In this document: one piece after another, positions 1 to 10,850 of the stretch
How positions within the stretch are numbered: the first letter of the stretch is position 1
Layout of the letters: each line of letters opens with the position of its first letter
Assembly: GCF_964340395.1 (NCBI RefSeq)
Contig: NC_135570.1
Coordinates: forward strand, 11,891,822 to 11,951,821
Length of the DNA: 60,000 bases
From: Glandiceps talaboti
Taxonomy: Eukaryota; Hemichordata; Enteropneusta; Spengelidae
Reading direction: 5' to 3'
Translations under genes and position numbers: made by a program
Notes under the pieces: generated by a model
Seen by the model: the letters and a program-made list of their open reading frames with translations, nothing else
The model's database searches: none
What the model was told of the DNA's origin: nothing

Positions 1-26
1 ATTGAGCTTGTGTGATTGTCCCTTAC

Positions 27-413
27 CAGTTGTCGTTACAGCTGGTAGCTGTATCTCACTCCCAACACAAACACTGCTGTCATTAGAGTCTGGAAACTGT
101 GAACATTCTAACTCAGCTGGCCATGAATATCCCAGCTGTCTAAGTAATGGCCCACATTGCAACTCGGCTTCCTGGCACAGAGACTGACATAGAGGCAGGA
201 GACGTCCTGCCTCACAGCGTGGTATGAGGGCAGCACATAAAATGAGGTTTAGATCATCATGACATGGTATTCCTATGAATGGTTCATATTGCGTTACAGC
301 ATCCCTTGCTTCTTGCTGAGATTCGTGGCCGAATAAGTTAGGAAATCCAGTCTGAGTGTAAGGTAAACTCTGACAGGTTGGTATGGTAATGTCTTCACAT
401 TGCACTGATGAAA
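27..413 (-). CDS. Frizzled/sushi gene, exon 6: frizzled CRD 4
   Basis: 129 codons between TTTTCAG and GTAAG, phase 1-1. It encodes a fourth ten-cysteine CRD (QCEDITIPTCQSLPY... to SVCVG) ending in TTTG before the donor. The donor shows that further exons lie left of the window. Confidence 0.87.
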
Positions 414-538
414 CTGAAAATTAAAAATAAAAAAAAATTATTTTAATTCTTGTTTGGTTGTTTTGCAATTAATATAACACACACAGATGTACATGCACAT
501 CCACTATCTATAACAAACTATCAAATTCCTTGTGTCAC

Positions 539-589
<51 letters not shown>

Positions 590-1899
590 ATATGTATGTA
601 TGTATGTGTGTGTATATGTATGTATGTATGTATGCAGGCATGCATGGTGAATGTATTGATGTAAGGATGCATGTACATTGTATATATGTGGATAATGTGT
701 ACCATGTATGTGTGTACATACATGTATGTGCACACACAGGCACTACACACACATACTACCTATACAACATGATACCACGCAGAACACTTGACATCATGCA
801 TGTAAAGTAACCAATACTTGAGATTCTATATATACATGCATGCAGATAGTATATTACTACCTGTCGTTGAAGTCAACTCTGTCATACTTGTTGTTTTAGT
901 TGTTGGACGGATAAAAGGTGGTGGAGACAGACAAGGCTCAGAGTCCAAGCTATCATCAGGTAACGCAGAACAGTTGAGTTCTAGAGGCCAAGGAGGTCCC
1001 AGATCACGAAAAGTATCGATGCAATTAGAATACGTTGTCTGACAAAACGACTGACAGGGAGGTAAAGTCGAACCGAGCTGACAGGAAGGTACAAATGTTG
1101 AACAGAGTAACAGATGTAGATTAGGATCGCAGTCAGAAGACAGAAGGGATGAATAAAGAGTGAGATAAGATTTGGCATCTTGTTGGGAATGGTGACCGGC
1201 AAAGTTGGGAAAACCAGTCAGTAAGTAAGGCAAACCCTGACACTGTGGGATCTTTATTTCCTCACAGAAGACTGAAATGTAAATGAAGACAGAAAAACGG
1301 TGAAAGGTGACAGAAAATTTCAAGAAATAAAAACTGAGGGTCAGAGAGACTAAGAATTAAGAGAAAATGTACAGGATTCAAATATGGTGACAAGTTTCAC
1401 AGTGGCTTCATACGGTGATGGTGATACAATCAAGTATAGAAAAGTGAGTAAACAGAATACTATACAAAATAATGAAACATGAAACAAACAGTTGCCTGGC
1501 TTTACAAAAATCTTACAAACACTGCTACATTTTATTGTTTGACTCAACAAAAAATCTTACTAACATTGCTACATTTTATCAGCTGACAACAAAAATCACT
1601 AACATTGCTACATTTTATTGTTTGACTCAACAAAAAATCTTACTAACATTGCTACATTTTATCGGCTGACTCAACAAAAAATCTTACTAACATTGCTACA
1701 TTTTATCGGCTGACTCAACAAAAAATCTTACTAACATTGCTACACTGTATCATCTTGTGTGACAAATATCTTACCAATAGTGCTACATTGTATCGTCATG
1801 TGTGACAAATATCTTACCAACAGTGCTACATTTTCTGTTGAGCTGGATAACGTTTTGTTTCAGGTCTTGTGATTTTCATTGTATAGAAGTAAATCTGAG

Positions 1900-1995
<96 letters not shown>

Positions 1996-4900
1996 ATTGA
2001 TGCAAATAATCATTGGTACATTTGTACATATGTCACAATGCAAAATTATTGCCTGTGGATTAAATATCAAACGAGTCATGTCATACAAAATGTACCAAAT
2101 GACATTGACATGTAAATGAGCTTCAATGAACAGAAGGTTGCATTGGGTGATGAGAAAAATAGGTGGTCACTGTTTTACAAGTACACAATCAGGTGACTGT
2201 ACAAGGAATGGGTATTAATTGTAGTTGCATCATAAATCTGCAACCTCATTCCGTAAGTAGTTTATATTTGGGATTTTGAAACATGTAGCTCCATATGTAC
2301 GTCAGTAAAGAAATGTGGTAAGGACGAGCATGAATACTTTGATAGCAACTGTCATGCACTGTTTTTTTATTATTTTTCATTCTGTTTGAAAATTAAGCTG
2401 ACAGATTTATTAATGCTAAAGATTAACTTAATGGTCTCTGAAGAAAAAATAGCATTTCAAATTCAATAACAACCAATTGTAAGAAAAATTAGATAAAACA
2501 AGGTGAATTATAAACAGAATTGATTTCAAGGTGTGACTTTGTTGACAGGAAAGTTTGCAGTGCATACAGCAAATATATGCACAAAGGTTTCTTTGAATGA
2601 AAGAAGAATGATTGTATGTTAGAATTTGGCTAAAATTAGATGTAGTACATGTACATCACTTTTGAACAAAAGCTTTTCATAGGAATTTTGGACAATGTTT
2701 TGACTGCAGACAGCAGGAACACTTTTTGTCTCACACTTTGTTTCTGTTGAAAATTTTGTTGTCTTAAATTTTTAAATTTTGAAGGGATGATTAAAGTTGA
2801 ACAAGCCCAATTAACTCTGTGTTTGAAAAGTATTAATGCAGGCAACATAATTATCAGTTATTCATATGTTTTGTTGCATATTTATCATATCATTTGCACA
2901 ATTACCATATACTTTGCATATGTTATATCATTTGCATATACTCACCAATGCATTGAGGTAAAGCATGACTCCATGACCCATCATTGCATGTAATGATATG
3001 CGCTCCAGCTAATTCATAGCCACGATTGCATTCAAATGTAACAATGGTGTAAGCTTTGTAACTGGGTGTCCCAAGCTGGGAACCATGGGCTGGAAGACCA
3101 GGATCAGTGCAATCAGCTAAAAAGTGGAAGCAAGAGAAAGAATGGCAAGAGCTCAGACAAGAAATATAGGAAATTGTTATAGAGTTTAACCATAGAAAAA
3201 CAAAAGTAATTTAATGAGAACTGCATTATAGTATTTCGCTTCATAGCATTGAAAGTGATGACAGCTAAGAAATGTTAAGATCTGGCGATGAATTGTGAAT
3301 CACACTAAAGAATGTCGAGTTTTTTAATTAAAAAACTAACCTTTGCTGTGATTGAACCAATTTTAGTCTCTGTAAGACCATAATACTGACTAAGGACGGT
3401 TGGATTCAGGAAAATTATTATGAATGCTACTAATTTTTAGCTTTCCATGAAAATCTCAAATTCTGACTCTAACCTGATGAGTTTGCTAGAAACCTTTCCC
3501 TGATGTATAAACTTGTTCTAAGCTTGAGCCCCATCTCCCCATCAAACAAATTTTAATAAAGTTCTTAAAATCTCTCCAAATTTTGCCAGTTAGAAGTTTG
3601 TGCCTGGTCCTTTTGAAATAATAAAAGAAATTTTGGGGTTCACCATTTTGATTTCAAGGAAACCGACTATCTATTATTTTCCCACCATATTCAGCGACCA
3701 TACTGGCATAACTTTACTGGCATAACATTCTGACCTCTATTTCAAAAATTGTATGATGACCCTTGAGTTTCTAAATTCATTTCAACTGAGAATTGGTTGG
3801 AGTTTTATCGAACAAAGTAACAGCAAAAAGTTTAAATAGTTTATTTCCGATTTGCATTCCATTTTAAACACCCTGGATTTGACCAACTATGAGGTCTCTC
3901 TGGAAATTCTAATGACCTTGATGAGAGCATCCTCGACTATGGACTTTTGATAATTTGGTTTGACAAATACAGTTGTATGATCTTGATAAATCTAATGAAG
4001 AAGTACTTTGTTGGTCTTACCTATACACTGTGGTACTGGCAGTGACCAAGTTCCATCCGACTGACATGTTGACACTGGAGATCCGATTAGACTGTATCCT
4101 GTATCGCATCCAAATGCCACCATACCACCATCAGGTACTGGGTACCGGTATGTACCGCCTCCAATTATTATATTCGTAAAGCCACCAGCTGGAATACCGG
4201 GATCTGGACAACCTGATAAATATAATACAAAGTACATTTCTCGATTTATCTCACGTTTCTTTCCTTTCTGATAGTAACACGGTCTATATCTATCTAGGTT
4301 CAATTTTGTATAAAATACACATTCAGTGACAGCTATATTAAAAGGGAAAACCAGTCAGGGAAATAAAGGCATTATCATGAACTATGTGTTCTAGACAGTC
4401 ATTTCATAATTTTACATCACTTTCATTACACATGATTTCAGAAAAACACCAATTTGAACTTCTGCCTCACTTTGGGATATCTGCTATGTGTCACATGGGA
4501 GTCAGAATAATTGCAAATTCAATAGGTGAACAATGAATATTCATGGTAGTCACTGCAAGTAATAAGCACTAAGGAGTCACTTAGGGCTAAGATCACACGG
4601 CAGCACATGAAGCAGGCAACAAAATTTAACTAAAAAACCGAGATTCCTAAAAATTGTCTGATCTGAAACAAAGTTAACAGAATTGATAAAAATGCAAAAA
4701 CCTTTGCTGTAAAACATTGATATTTTAAGTCGGCTATAGTACTCAAAAATCATGGCCCTCAGGTACAAAATTTACCTCTGATCATCACACCTAGTGGCCA
4801 AACTCAATAATCTTTTGTCTTTCTGATGACCACAATATGATGTATCATGGACCAACACTCTTTCATATTTACATATTTATAACTTTAATCACTTACCAGA

Positions 4901-6902
4901 CTGAACAGTTGTGGCTGGTGTAGAAGTTGTTGTTTCAGCTATAGACTGTGTTGAAAAAGTCAAAGAAACATGACTGGTTGGTGTTGTCGTTTCTGCATCA
5001 TGTATTCCAAGACAAACATCAGGGTCCTCAGAATCTGGGAAATTATTACAGTTGAGATATGCTGGCCATTCAAAACTATATGTTCTCAGGACATCTCCAC
5101 ATTTATCATATGTGTCTTGACAGAAGGATCGGCAGGGTTTCAAGACTTCATTGTCAATACACTGTGGGTGGAACACCGCACACAGAAATAGTGGCCAGTT
5201 AGGAGAACAGTCAAGAAGAAATAAAAGTGAGATTTCCTGAAGCTGTTCCTCAGCTACAACACTATTCTGGCCACCATCGATAAAGTTCGGGTAACCCGCT
5301 TGATTGTAAGGTACACGACTTTGACATAAGTCACTCGTGAGTGGTTCGCAGACATTTTGTTCGGTCTCATTTGAGGGCGCTGTTACACTCTGCACTTCAG
5401 TTATTACAGAACTGGTCGTACTGTCTTCTCCTGTAGATGGAGGACTCTCGACTGTTGTCATAACTTCAACAGTGCCAAAACAAACTTCAGGATCATCCGA
5501 ATCCGGAAAGAGAGAACATGAAAGCTCAGATGGCCATTGAAAACCAAATTGTTCCATTTCTGAGTAACATCCATTGTATGAGGATTGACAGATTGACCGG
5601 CAAGGAGGCCGTTTTCCTAAGGAATCACATGGTGGATGGTACACAGCACATAAGAACTCTACAAGATATACAGAACATTGTATTTGTACCAATGGAGAAA
5701 ACTGGTGAAGTTCCAAATTTGCGTCATCGCTATTTGTATGACCAACATAGTTGGGGTATGCAGTCTGATTATAAGTGACATCATCTTCGCATAAATATCC
5801 AACCAGTGGTTCACAGATAGGAGGTACAGCTGTTCCTGGTAAGGTCAAAGGTCAAGAAAGATAACACGTCATGTATGAAATCTACAAAAAAAGCTTCTAA
5901 CTATAATATAGTTTTCAATGAGAAATTGAAAGTGGATTTGTAAATACTAATAAAAAGCCACAACTCTTTACACCTCCACTCACACAGTCTAGTTCCTATA
6001 CAGTATCATTACCATTTACACCTCCACTCACAGTCTAGTTCCTATACAGTATCATTACCATTTACACCTCCACTCACAGTCTAGTTCCTATACAGTATCA
6101 TTACCATTTACACCTCCACTCACAGTCTAGTTCCTATACTATATAGTATCATTACCATTTACACCTCCACTCACAGTCTAGTTCCTACACAAGTATCGTT
6201 ACCATTTACACCTCCGCTCACAATATAGTCAATGTTGTTACTCTAGAAGTCCTGAGATGCATGAGATGAAATTTAAAATTCATCCACAGCCACCCACACA
6301 GTCATTAACATCATGTCTTTGTTAATCAATCACAAAATTCTAACCAATAACACAGTCCCTCATAAAGTTAGTATTTATTGGGGCAGTTCCATAATGTCCA
6401 AATATGATATATTTGTCAGCTCAGGATGTTACTTATACACTGTTTACATCATTATAACAGTTGGGGTTCACTGATTGGATGAACAACTTTTTGTGCTGAT
6501 TGAGGGACTTTGACTTGATGTGGTTTAGTTAGAAACTACATTGGCATTCAGACTATAGCAAATACAACTCAGTGTGAAAGTGTCCTGGTATATTTCCTTG
6601 ATCATTGTCATATATACAATGTATGTACATCTGACCCATAGCCTACACAACTACATTTGCAAGTGATAATTCTTGATCTATTCAATAACGACTTATAAAT
6701 GCCTGGAAGTGATTACTTGTGTATAGGCAGAGACCAAAACAAAAACATAAACATTTTTAAAATAAAAATAACAAGACATTATTTTATAAAGATCAAATAA
6801 CTAGCAATCTGATTGTTGTTGTTTCTTACCTCCACTGAAATGCACCTTCAGGTAAAATACACTGATTACATAAGTTACCATGGTAACACATCTTGAATTC
6901 AT
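27..6902 (-). CDS. Secreted multi-frizzled/sushi protein, 5' part of gene (six coding exons; continues past left edge)
   Basis: Six exons give an open frame of 724 codons: 6830-6902, 4897-5835, 4021-4212, 2946-3116, 861-1271 and 27-413. Order: signal peptide (residues 1-24), frizzled CRD 1 (about 32-143), CRD 2 (187-299), sushi 1 (338-401), sushi 2 (402-458), CRD 3 (from 459), CRD 4 (from 596). Each CRD has the ten cysteines of the family; each sushi has its four cysteines and the Trp before the last. Thr/Ser-rich spacers between domains look mucin-like and probably O-glycosylated. All introns are phase 1, the usual sign of exon shuffling. Frizzled CRDs bind Wnts or lipids and sushi domains mediate protein contacts, so an extracellular ligand-binding role is inferred. 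No transmembrane segment or enzyme domain is visible here; the 3' end is outside the window, so the class (soluble, anchored or protease-bearing) is open. Confidence 0.85.
414..860 (-). other. Intron between CRD 4 and CRD 3 exons
   Basis: Non-coding. It holds a (TG)n tract at 541-588 followed by degenerate TATG/CATG-rich simple sequence to about 740. No exon signal seen. Confidence 0.7.
541..588. repeat. (TG)n microsatellite
   Basis: About 24 TG units, grading into (TATG)n and ACATGTAC-rich sequence downstream. Open frames across it are artefacts. Confidence 0.95.
861..1271 (-). CDS. Frizzled/sushi gene, exon 5: frizzled CRD 3
   Basis: 137 codons between ATTTCAG and GTAGTA, phase 1-1. One CRD with ten cysteines (FCEEI... 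to EPCLS) followed by a Pro/Thr/Ser tail. In place of YNQT it reads LPYLLTGFPNFAGH, so this CRD and CRD 4 form a subtype distinct from CRDs 1 and 2. Confidence 0.88.
1500..1845. repeat. ~43-bp tandem array, eight copies
   Basis: The core TCTTACTAACATTGCTACAT recurs at about 1509, 1553, 1595, 1637, 1680, 1725, 1769 and 1810. Read on the transcribed (minus) strand each copy carries a donor-like GTTAGTAAGA or TTGGTAAGAT. The same core forms the inverted ends of a short element at about 58317-58436, so the array probably expanded from one arm of that element. Confidence 0.85.
1901..1994. repeat. (TG)47 microsatellite
   Basis: Uninterrupted TG dinucleotides over 94 bp. Confidence 0.97.
2946..3116 (-). 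CDS. Frizzled/sushi gene, exon 4: sushi (CCP) domain 2
   Basis: 57 codons, phase 1-1, between TTTTTAG and GTGAG. It encodes C-TDPGLPAHG, then F-ECNRGYELAG, then C-NDGSWSHALPQC, the complete sushi pattern. It was placed by translating the splice-bounded segment; there is no long open reading frame around it. Confidence 0.85.
3117..4020 (-). other. Intron between the two sushi exons
   Basis: Unique AT-rich sequence; no repeat family or exon recognised. Confidence 0.6.
4021..4212 (-). CDS. Frizzled/sushi gene, exon 3: sushi (CCP) domain 1
   Basis: 64 codons, phase 1 at both ends, between TTATCAG and GTAAG. The exon begins GCPDPGIPAGG and ends with W-SLPVPQC, a textbook CCP module in a single symmetric exon. 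It has a Gly-rich insertion (IIIGGGTYRYPVPDGG) in the first half. Confidence 0.88.
4213..4896 (-). other. Intron between sushi 1 and CRD 2 exons
   Basis: About 4338-4580 resembles one diverged copy of the AAAGGGGAACACCAC foldback family (compare 7150-7595 and 42846-43280): AAAAGGGAAAACCA near the left, ATGGGAGTCAG and GAATATTCATGG inside. The rest is unique. Confidence 0.5.
4897..5835 (-). CDS. Frizzled/sushi gene, exon 2: two frizzled CRDs
   Basis: This 313-codon exon lies between a TTACCAG acceptor and a GTAAGTG donor, both phase 1. It holds two complete ten-cysteine frizzled domains with the typical CEPL start, YN-x-YPN segment and C-RS-x-CQ motif, separated by about 40 Thr/Ser/Pro-rich residues. 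A second Thr-rich stretch follows CRD 2. Two CRDs in one exon suggest an exon-internal duplication. Confidence 0.9.
5836..6829 (-). other. Intron between signal-peptide and CRD exons
   Basis: Contains a 46-bp tandem array (5968-6225) and otherwise unique sequence. Confidence 0.65.
5968..6225. repeat. 46-51-bp tandem repeat, about six copies
   Basis: TTTACACCTCCACTCACAG recurs at 5968, 6015, 6061, 6107, 6158 and 6205 (last copy diverged). On the transcribed strand most copies contain ACTGTGAGTGG, a donor-like GTGAGT, but no exon end adjoins the array. Confidence 0.92.
6830..6902 (-). CDS. Frizzled/sushi gene, coding exon 1: signal peptide
   Basis: The exon starts at an ATG and encodes 24 residues with a hydrophobic core (MVTYVISVFYL), then ends in phase 1 at a GTAAG donor. 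Joined to the next exon it places a signal peptide seven residues before the first CRD cysteine, which supports this start. An acceptor-like ATTATAG lies just before AAG-ATG, so an upstream non-coding exon is likely. Confidence 0.7.
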
Positions 6903-7149
6903 CTTCTATAATACACAATTACAAAATAAATCTGGAACAGAATAGAGAGTTATAAATAAGTACTGACTTACTGATACAAGTTCAGAATAAGAATGGTTTC
7001 CAGCTATTAATATTATGAAGCAAGAGCAGTTTACATCTGATTCATACACTTCATATACTGCATGATAAATTATTACCTGTCCTCATCCCCTCCAACCCCT
7101 TAAGCCAATGAAAATGTGTAAAGTAAACTCACCATGGCAAACCCCTTAC

Positions 7150-7595
7150 AGGGGAACACCATTCCAAGAAAAACAGGTATTTTCATCAACTTTGGGTTTT
7201 GGAGAGTTTTAATATTTCATGATTTCAGGTAATAATTTTTGCATGATTGCCATGGAAACATCAAATTGAAACTGTATTTCACCTACGGTTGCTTTATGGG
7301 ACTTAGCAGACATGCATATTTATTAGATGCACACTCAATATTCCTGACTCCTAAGTGCTTATTACCTTTAGATAAACAGTCACGAATATTCATTGTGCAT
7401 CTAATACATATGTATGTCTGCTAATTCCCATGATGCAATGGTGGCCCAGTGTGAGAACAATAGAGGTGCAATAGAGTTCCAATTTGGTGTTTCCATGGCA
7501 ATCATGCAAAATCTATGTTATATGAAATCATGAAATGACTCCAGAACCCAAAATTTATGAAAATAGATCTAGTTCATGGAGTGGTGTTCCCCTTT
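7150..7595. mobile_element. Foldback MITE-like element, AGGGGAACACCA family
   Basis: The ends are inverted copies (AGGGGAACACCATTCC at left, GGAGTGGTGTTCCCCTTT at right). The arms stay complementary inwards through TTTGGGTTTTGGAG/CCAGAACCCAAA and GATTGCCATGGAAACA/TGTTTCCATGGCAATC. No coding capacity. A second member lies at 42846-43280, with fragments near 4338, 20845 and 27605. Confidence 0.85.
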
Positions 7596-8635
7596 AAGTC
7601 ATACATATTCTCTGACTGCAGAATAAACTATAGAATACCATAATTGTCATTGCAGAAGTTTAAATTATCAAAAATATGGAAATATTTAATGCTAATATCA
7701 TACGTTTAATCATATTTAAAATGTTAAAATCATAAATAAGTAAACACATGTTGCCTTTGCACCTAGAAAATAAATCCGAAAATAAAATTTTCTGTTCAAA
7801 TGCATACAACTTGGCTTGCAGGTCATAGAAGGCAGAGTTAGGTTCTTCATCTTCTGATAAACAAGTCAGGCTTGTGATTGCATTCAGAGATGAAATTACA
7901 TCCAACATGCTGTCTCACGTCAAAACTATGACAATTATTGTGACCACTGTACTCAAATTTCACCGTTCACGGCTTTGACGAGACACTCTCTGTTTTAGAA
8001 ATATATTTGCAGTATCATAAGTAGACAGCTATGTCAATCTTTACATACACAAAGGTCACGGCCAATTTAGTATACTGTAGTTCAATAAACGCCATACAGT
8101 TTTCAGCCCTGGTCTAACCTGCAATCATGCTAACACCAATAGAAATATGCCAAAGGATACTAAATACTAGTATACAGTGAAAGAAAAAATACCTACATTG
8201 CATTGCTGTAATAATTGTAGCGTTGATTACCGTCGCAATAAATGTAACTTTTTTACAAGTATTTTTTTTTGCATTTTTCATAATTTTTCTTGTCTTTTCT
8301 TTCATGTGTCAAAGTTTGCAAAAATACTGTCAGTATAACTGCTATGGTCACCATAACTACCATATCTATAAGTTTAGACATTTAAAATCCTCTTTCTCCC
8401 AACTTGTACTTAAATGTGTACAAACAAATACCCCAAGGGAGAAAGGGAATTTAAACTGTACCTTGTACAATGTATTAAGAAGCAGGATACAGATACAGAT
8501 ACATTCATGCCTTGCAGTGTTTTATGCTGCACTTCCACAAACTTACAGCCACAAAGAACACAACAAGTACTCATTGAAATAGCCTCATTGAAATAGCCTC
8601 AGTATGCTACACTTGCACTCAAGTGTCATACAGAT

Positions 8636-8834
8636 CAATCTGATTAAAATCTGATGTGGTGAAAGTGGCTAGACTTTATTTACCTCTATTTCAATTACTT
8701 TTGTACTGTCAATTTTGTTCCGGGTGATTGCCGTCACAGAAGTCGGCGATCACCCGGAACAAAACAAACTGACACAAACTGATCAAAATAGAGGTAAATA
8801 AAGACATCTAGTTGCTTTCACCACATCAGATTTG
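8636..8834. mobile_element. Foldback MITE, AATCTGATT family (member 1)
   Basis: Left arm CAATCTGATTAAAATC then GATGTGGTGAAAG, right arm CTTTCACCACATCAGATT. Inner arms ATTTACCTCTATT and TTGTTCCGGGTGAT also pair. The right terminus looks shortened. Termini match the elements at 37685 and 55838. Confidence 0.85.
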
Positions 8835-10016
8835 CCAATATTTTTTCTTCTTTATACTCATGACCTAAGGGTGTTGTCACTACAAGTCGACAAAGGCCCC
8901 TTAGTGGGGAATCTAAGCATTCTGTCCTATGTCAAGAAGTTATGACTACTATATACATACACACATTATTTTATATCAAAAACACATTTCATTATTGAGT
9001 AATATAGTAACTTATCACATTCACACCAAGCTAAAAGAATGTAAAACTTTGCGTCATGATCTTAAACATTTCAAAATTCAAATATAAATAGCGAACAATG
9101 TTTTTTTGAAATGTCTCCTAAAAACTTACTTCCCACATGGTTCATACACTGCAGTTACTTCATATTATAATGTTAATAAATCAGAATTATGGCTGTACTA
9201 TTATTTCCATTAAAAAAAAATTTGCATTCTGACCTTTGACATTGTTTACGGTTTCGACAGCATCTCCTGAGAGTTAGAAATTCCCTTTTGTACAACGTAA
9301 TTTATTGTATATACTACGTGGCCAAAATACAAATCTGAACATTATGTACATACATGTATGGTACAATAGATATAACGTCACAGGCTCAAATAATACTGTC
9401 TGCCTCTTTTCTCAAGGAGAGTGCACAGAACAAAACTGCAGCCAGTCTTTGCAATATATCATTTTCTTCAGAAAACATTATCTCTATAAACTTTGCATAA
9501 GTAGGAGGGGTTAAAAATAATGAGGGAATGTACTTTCTACGATATTGATAAAACAGCTGACATTTGTAAGAAAATGAAACATTATCCTCTATCACACAAT
9601 TTCAGACTTTTCATAATCAATAATAAAATGTGACTCATTACCACAATTTTTTATTGGATATTGCCAGCTTTGATCATTATGAATATTTGTAGAAATATCT
9701 CATCCAAAATAAGTCAATCTCTCAAAATAAAGATGTCATAACTTCTGTCTGAAAAAATAGGTTTCGAGCTAGCAAGTCTAAAACTAAATAAGGCCTCCCC
9801 ATCACATGATAGCGATTAGATGGATTAAATACCTGTACCAGTTCTATACCCTACAGTGTTGTTTATAGTATTTTGTCAATTTTTTACAACTATTGAAATT
9901 TCAATAAAACATTAATTTTCCCAATATATGCATGCCTTGTATTTACAGTACTACATGTACTGTACACATTTGAAATTGATCACGCTGTCTGAAAAATTAG
10001 AACTATTAGAAAAGGT

Positions 10017-10031
10017 GGGGGGGGGGGGGGG
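10017..10031. repeat. Poly-G run (15)
   Basis: Uninterrupted G15; likely length-variable. Confidence 0.95.
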
Positions 10032-10419
10032 TTGATTGAGAAAAGATTGTATGATGATTAAGAATACACGGTGATAAATCCCTCGTTTCAGAGAATAATA
10101 ATATTATGACTTCTATTACTCATATTTAAAATATTTATATCATTGCAATATGTTTTACATATCAAAGACGCCTCCTTAAATATCAAATATCAGGATTAGT
10201 TTGTGCATGTGGTTGTAGATAAAGGTTAAACCTAACAGCAAATTTATCACATGCAATGTAAGGTTGAGAAATCTGCTTCATGCAAAACAACAATCTACAG
10301 TTCTATAACCACTTTTGTGACTGGGCTGGTTTCGAACTAAGTAAGCCTTCCTCATATGATAGCAATTGGGTGTGTTAATGCCTGACCAGTTCTATGTAAA
10401 TTAAAATACCACGCTCCAT

Positions 10420-10850
10420 GGAGCTCAATGGCTGCACTAACGCCACCACACCAGCATGATATAGCAACAGTAACTGGAAGGGTTGATGTCCAGTATACTG
10501 CAAAGTAACACTGGGCTGACACTAACACCTCACCAGCATGTGTTAGCAACTGGAAATTTTGACGTCCAGCATGAAGCAACATACATTGCAGCACTGAGCT
10601 GACACTAACACCTCACGAGCAAGTTTTAGTAACTGGAAGAGTGAATGCCAGTATCAGCCCTAAAGGATAACTCAGTGTAAATACTGGACTGGCACTAACA
10701 CCACACGTGACACCAGCAACCGGAAAGGTTAACGCCTGCACCAGCTCCTACATGTATGTTTACACCACATTAGCTTAGAGCTAAACACTTGGCTGGCACT
10801 AACACCACATCAGCATGTGTTATCAACTCAAAGGGTCAATGCATGCACTA
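10420..10850. repeat. Degenerate 80-110-bp tandem repeat, about five copies
   Basis: The core GGCTGACACTAACACC then CACCAGCATGTGTTAGCAAC recurs with heavy divergence. No exon function seen. Confidence 0.8.

Larger units (their letters stand above)
1272..2945 (-). other. Intron between CRD 3 and sushi 2 exons
   Basis: Contains the ~43-bp tandem array at 1500-1845, the (TG)n tract at 1901-1994 and unique AT-rich sequence. No exon found on either strand. Confidence 0.65.

Noticed and set aside
504-810. Several overlapping frames rich in Cys-Val or His-Thr on both strands
   Set aside because: They are translations of the (TG)n/(CA)n tract and flanking simple sequence.
1802-2119. 105-codon frame with a Cys-Val run
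   Set aside because: Mostly the (TG)47 microsatellite; no family or splice support.
5337-5778. Plus-strand frames opposite the frizzled exon
   Set aside because: Shadows of the minus-strand coding exon, which has full domain support.
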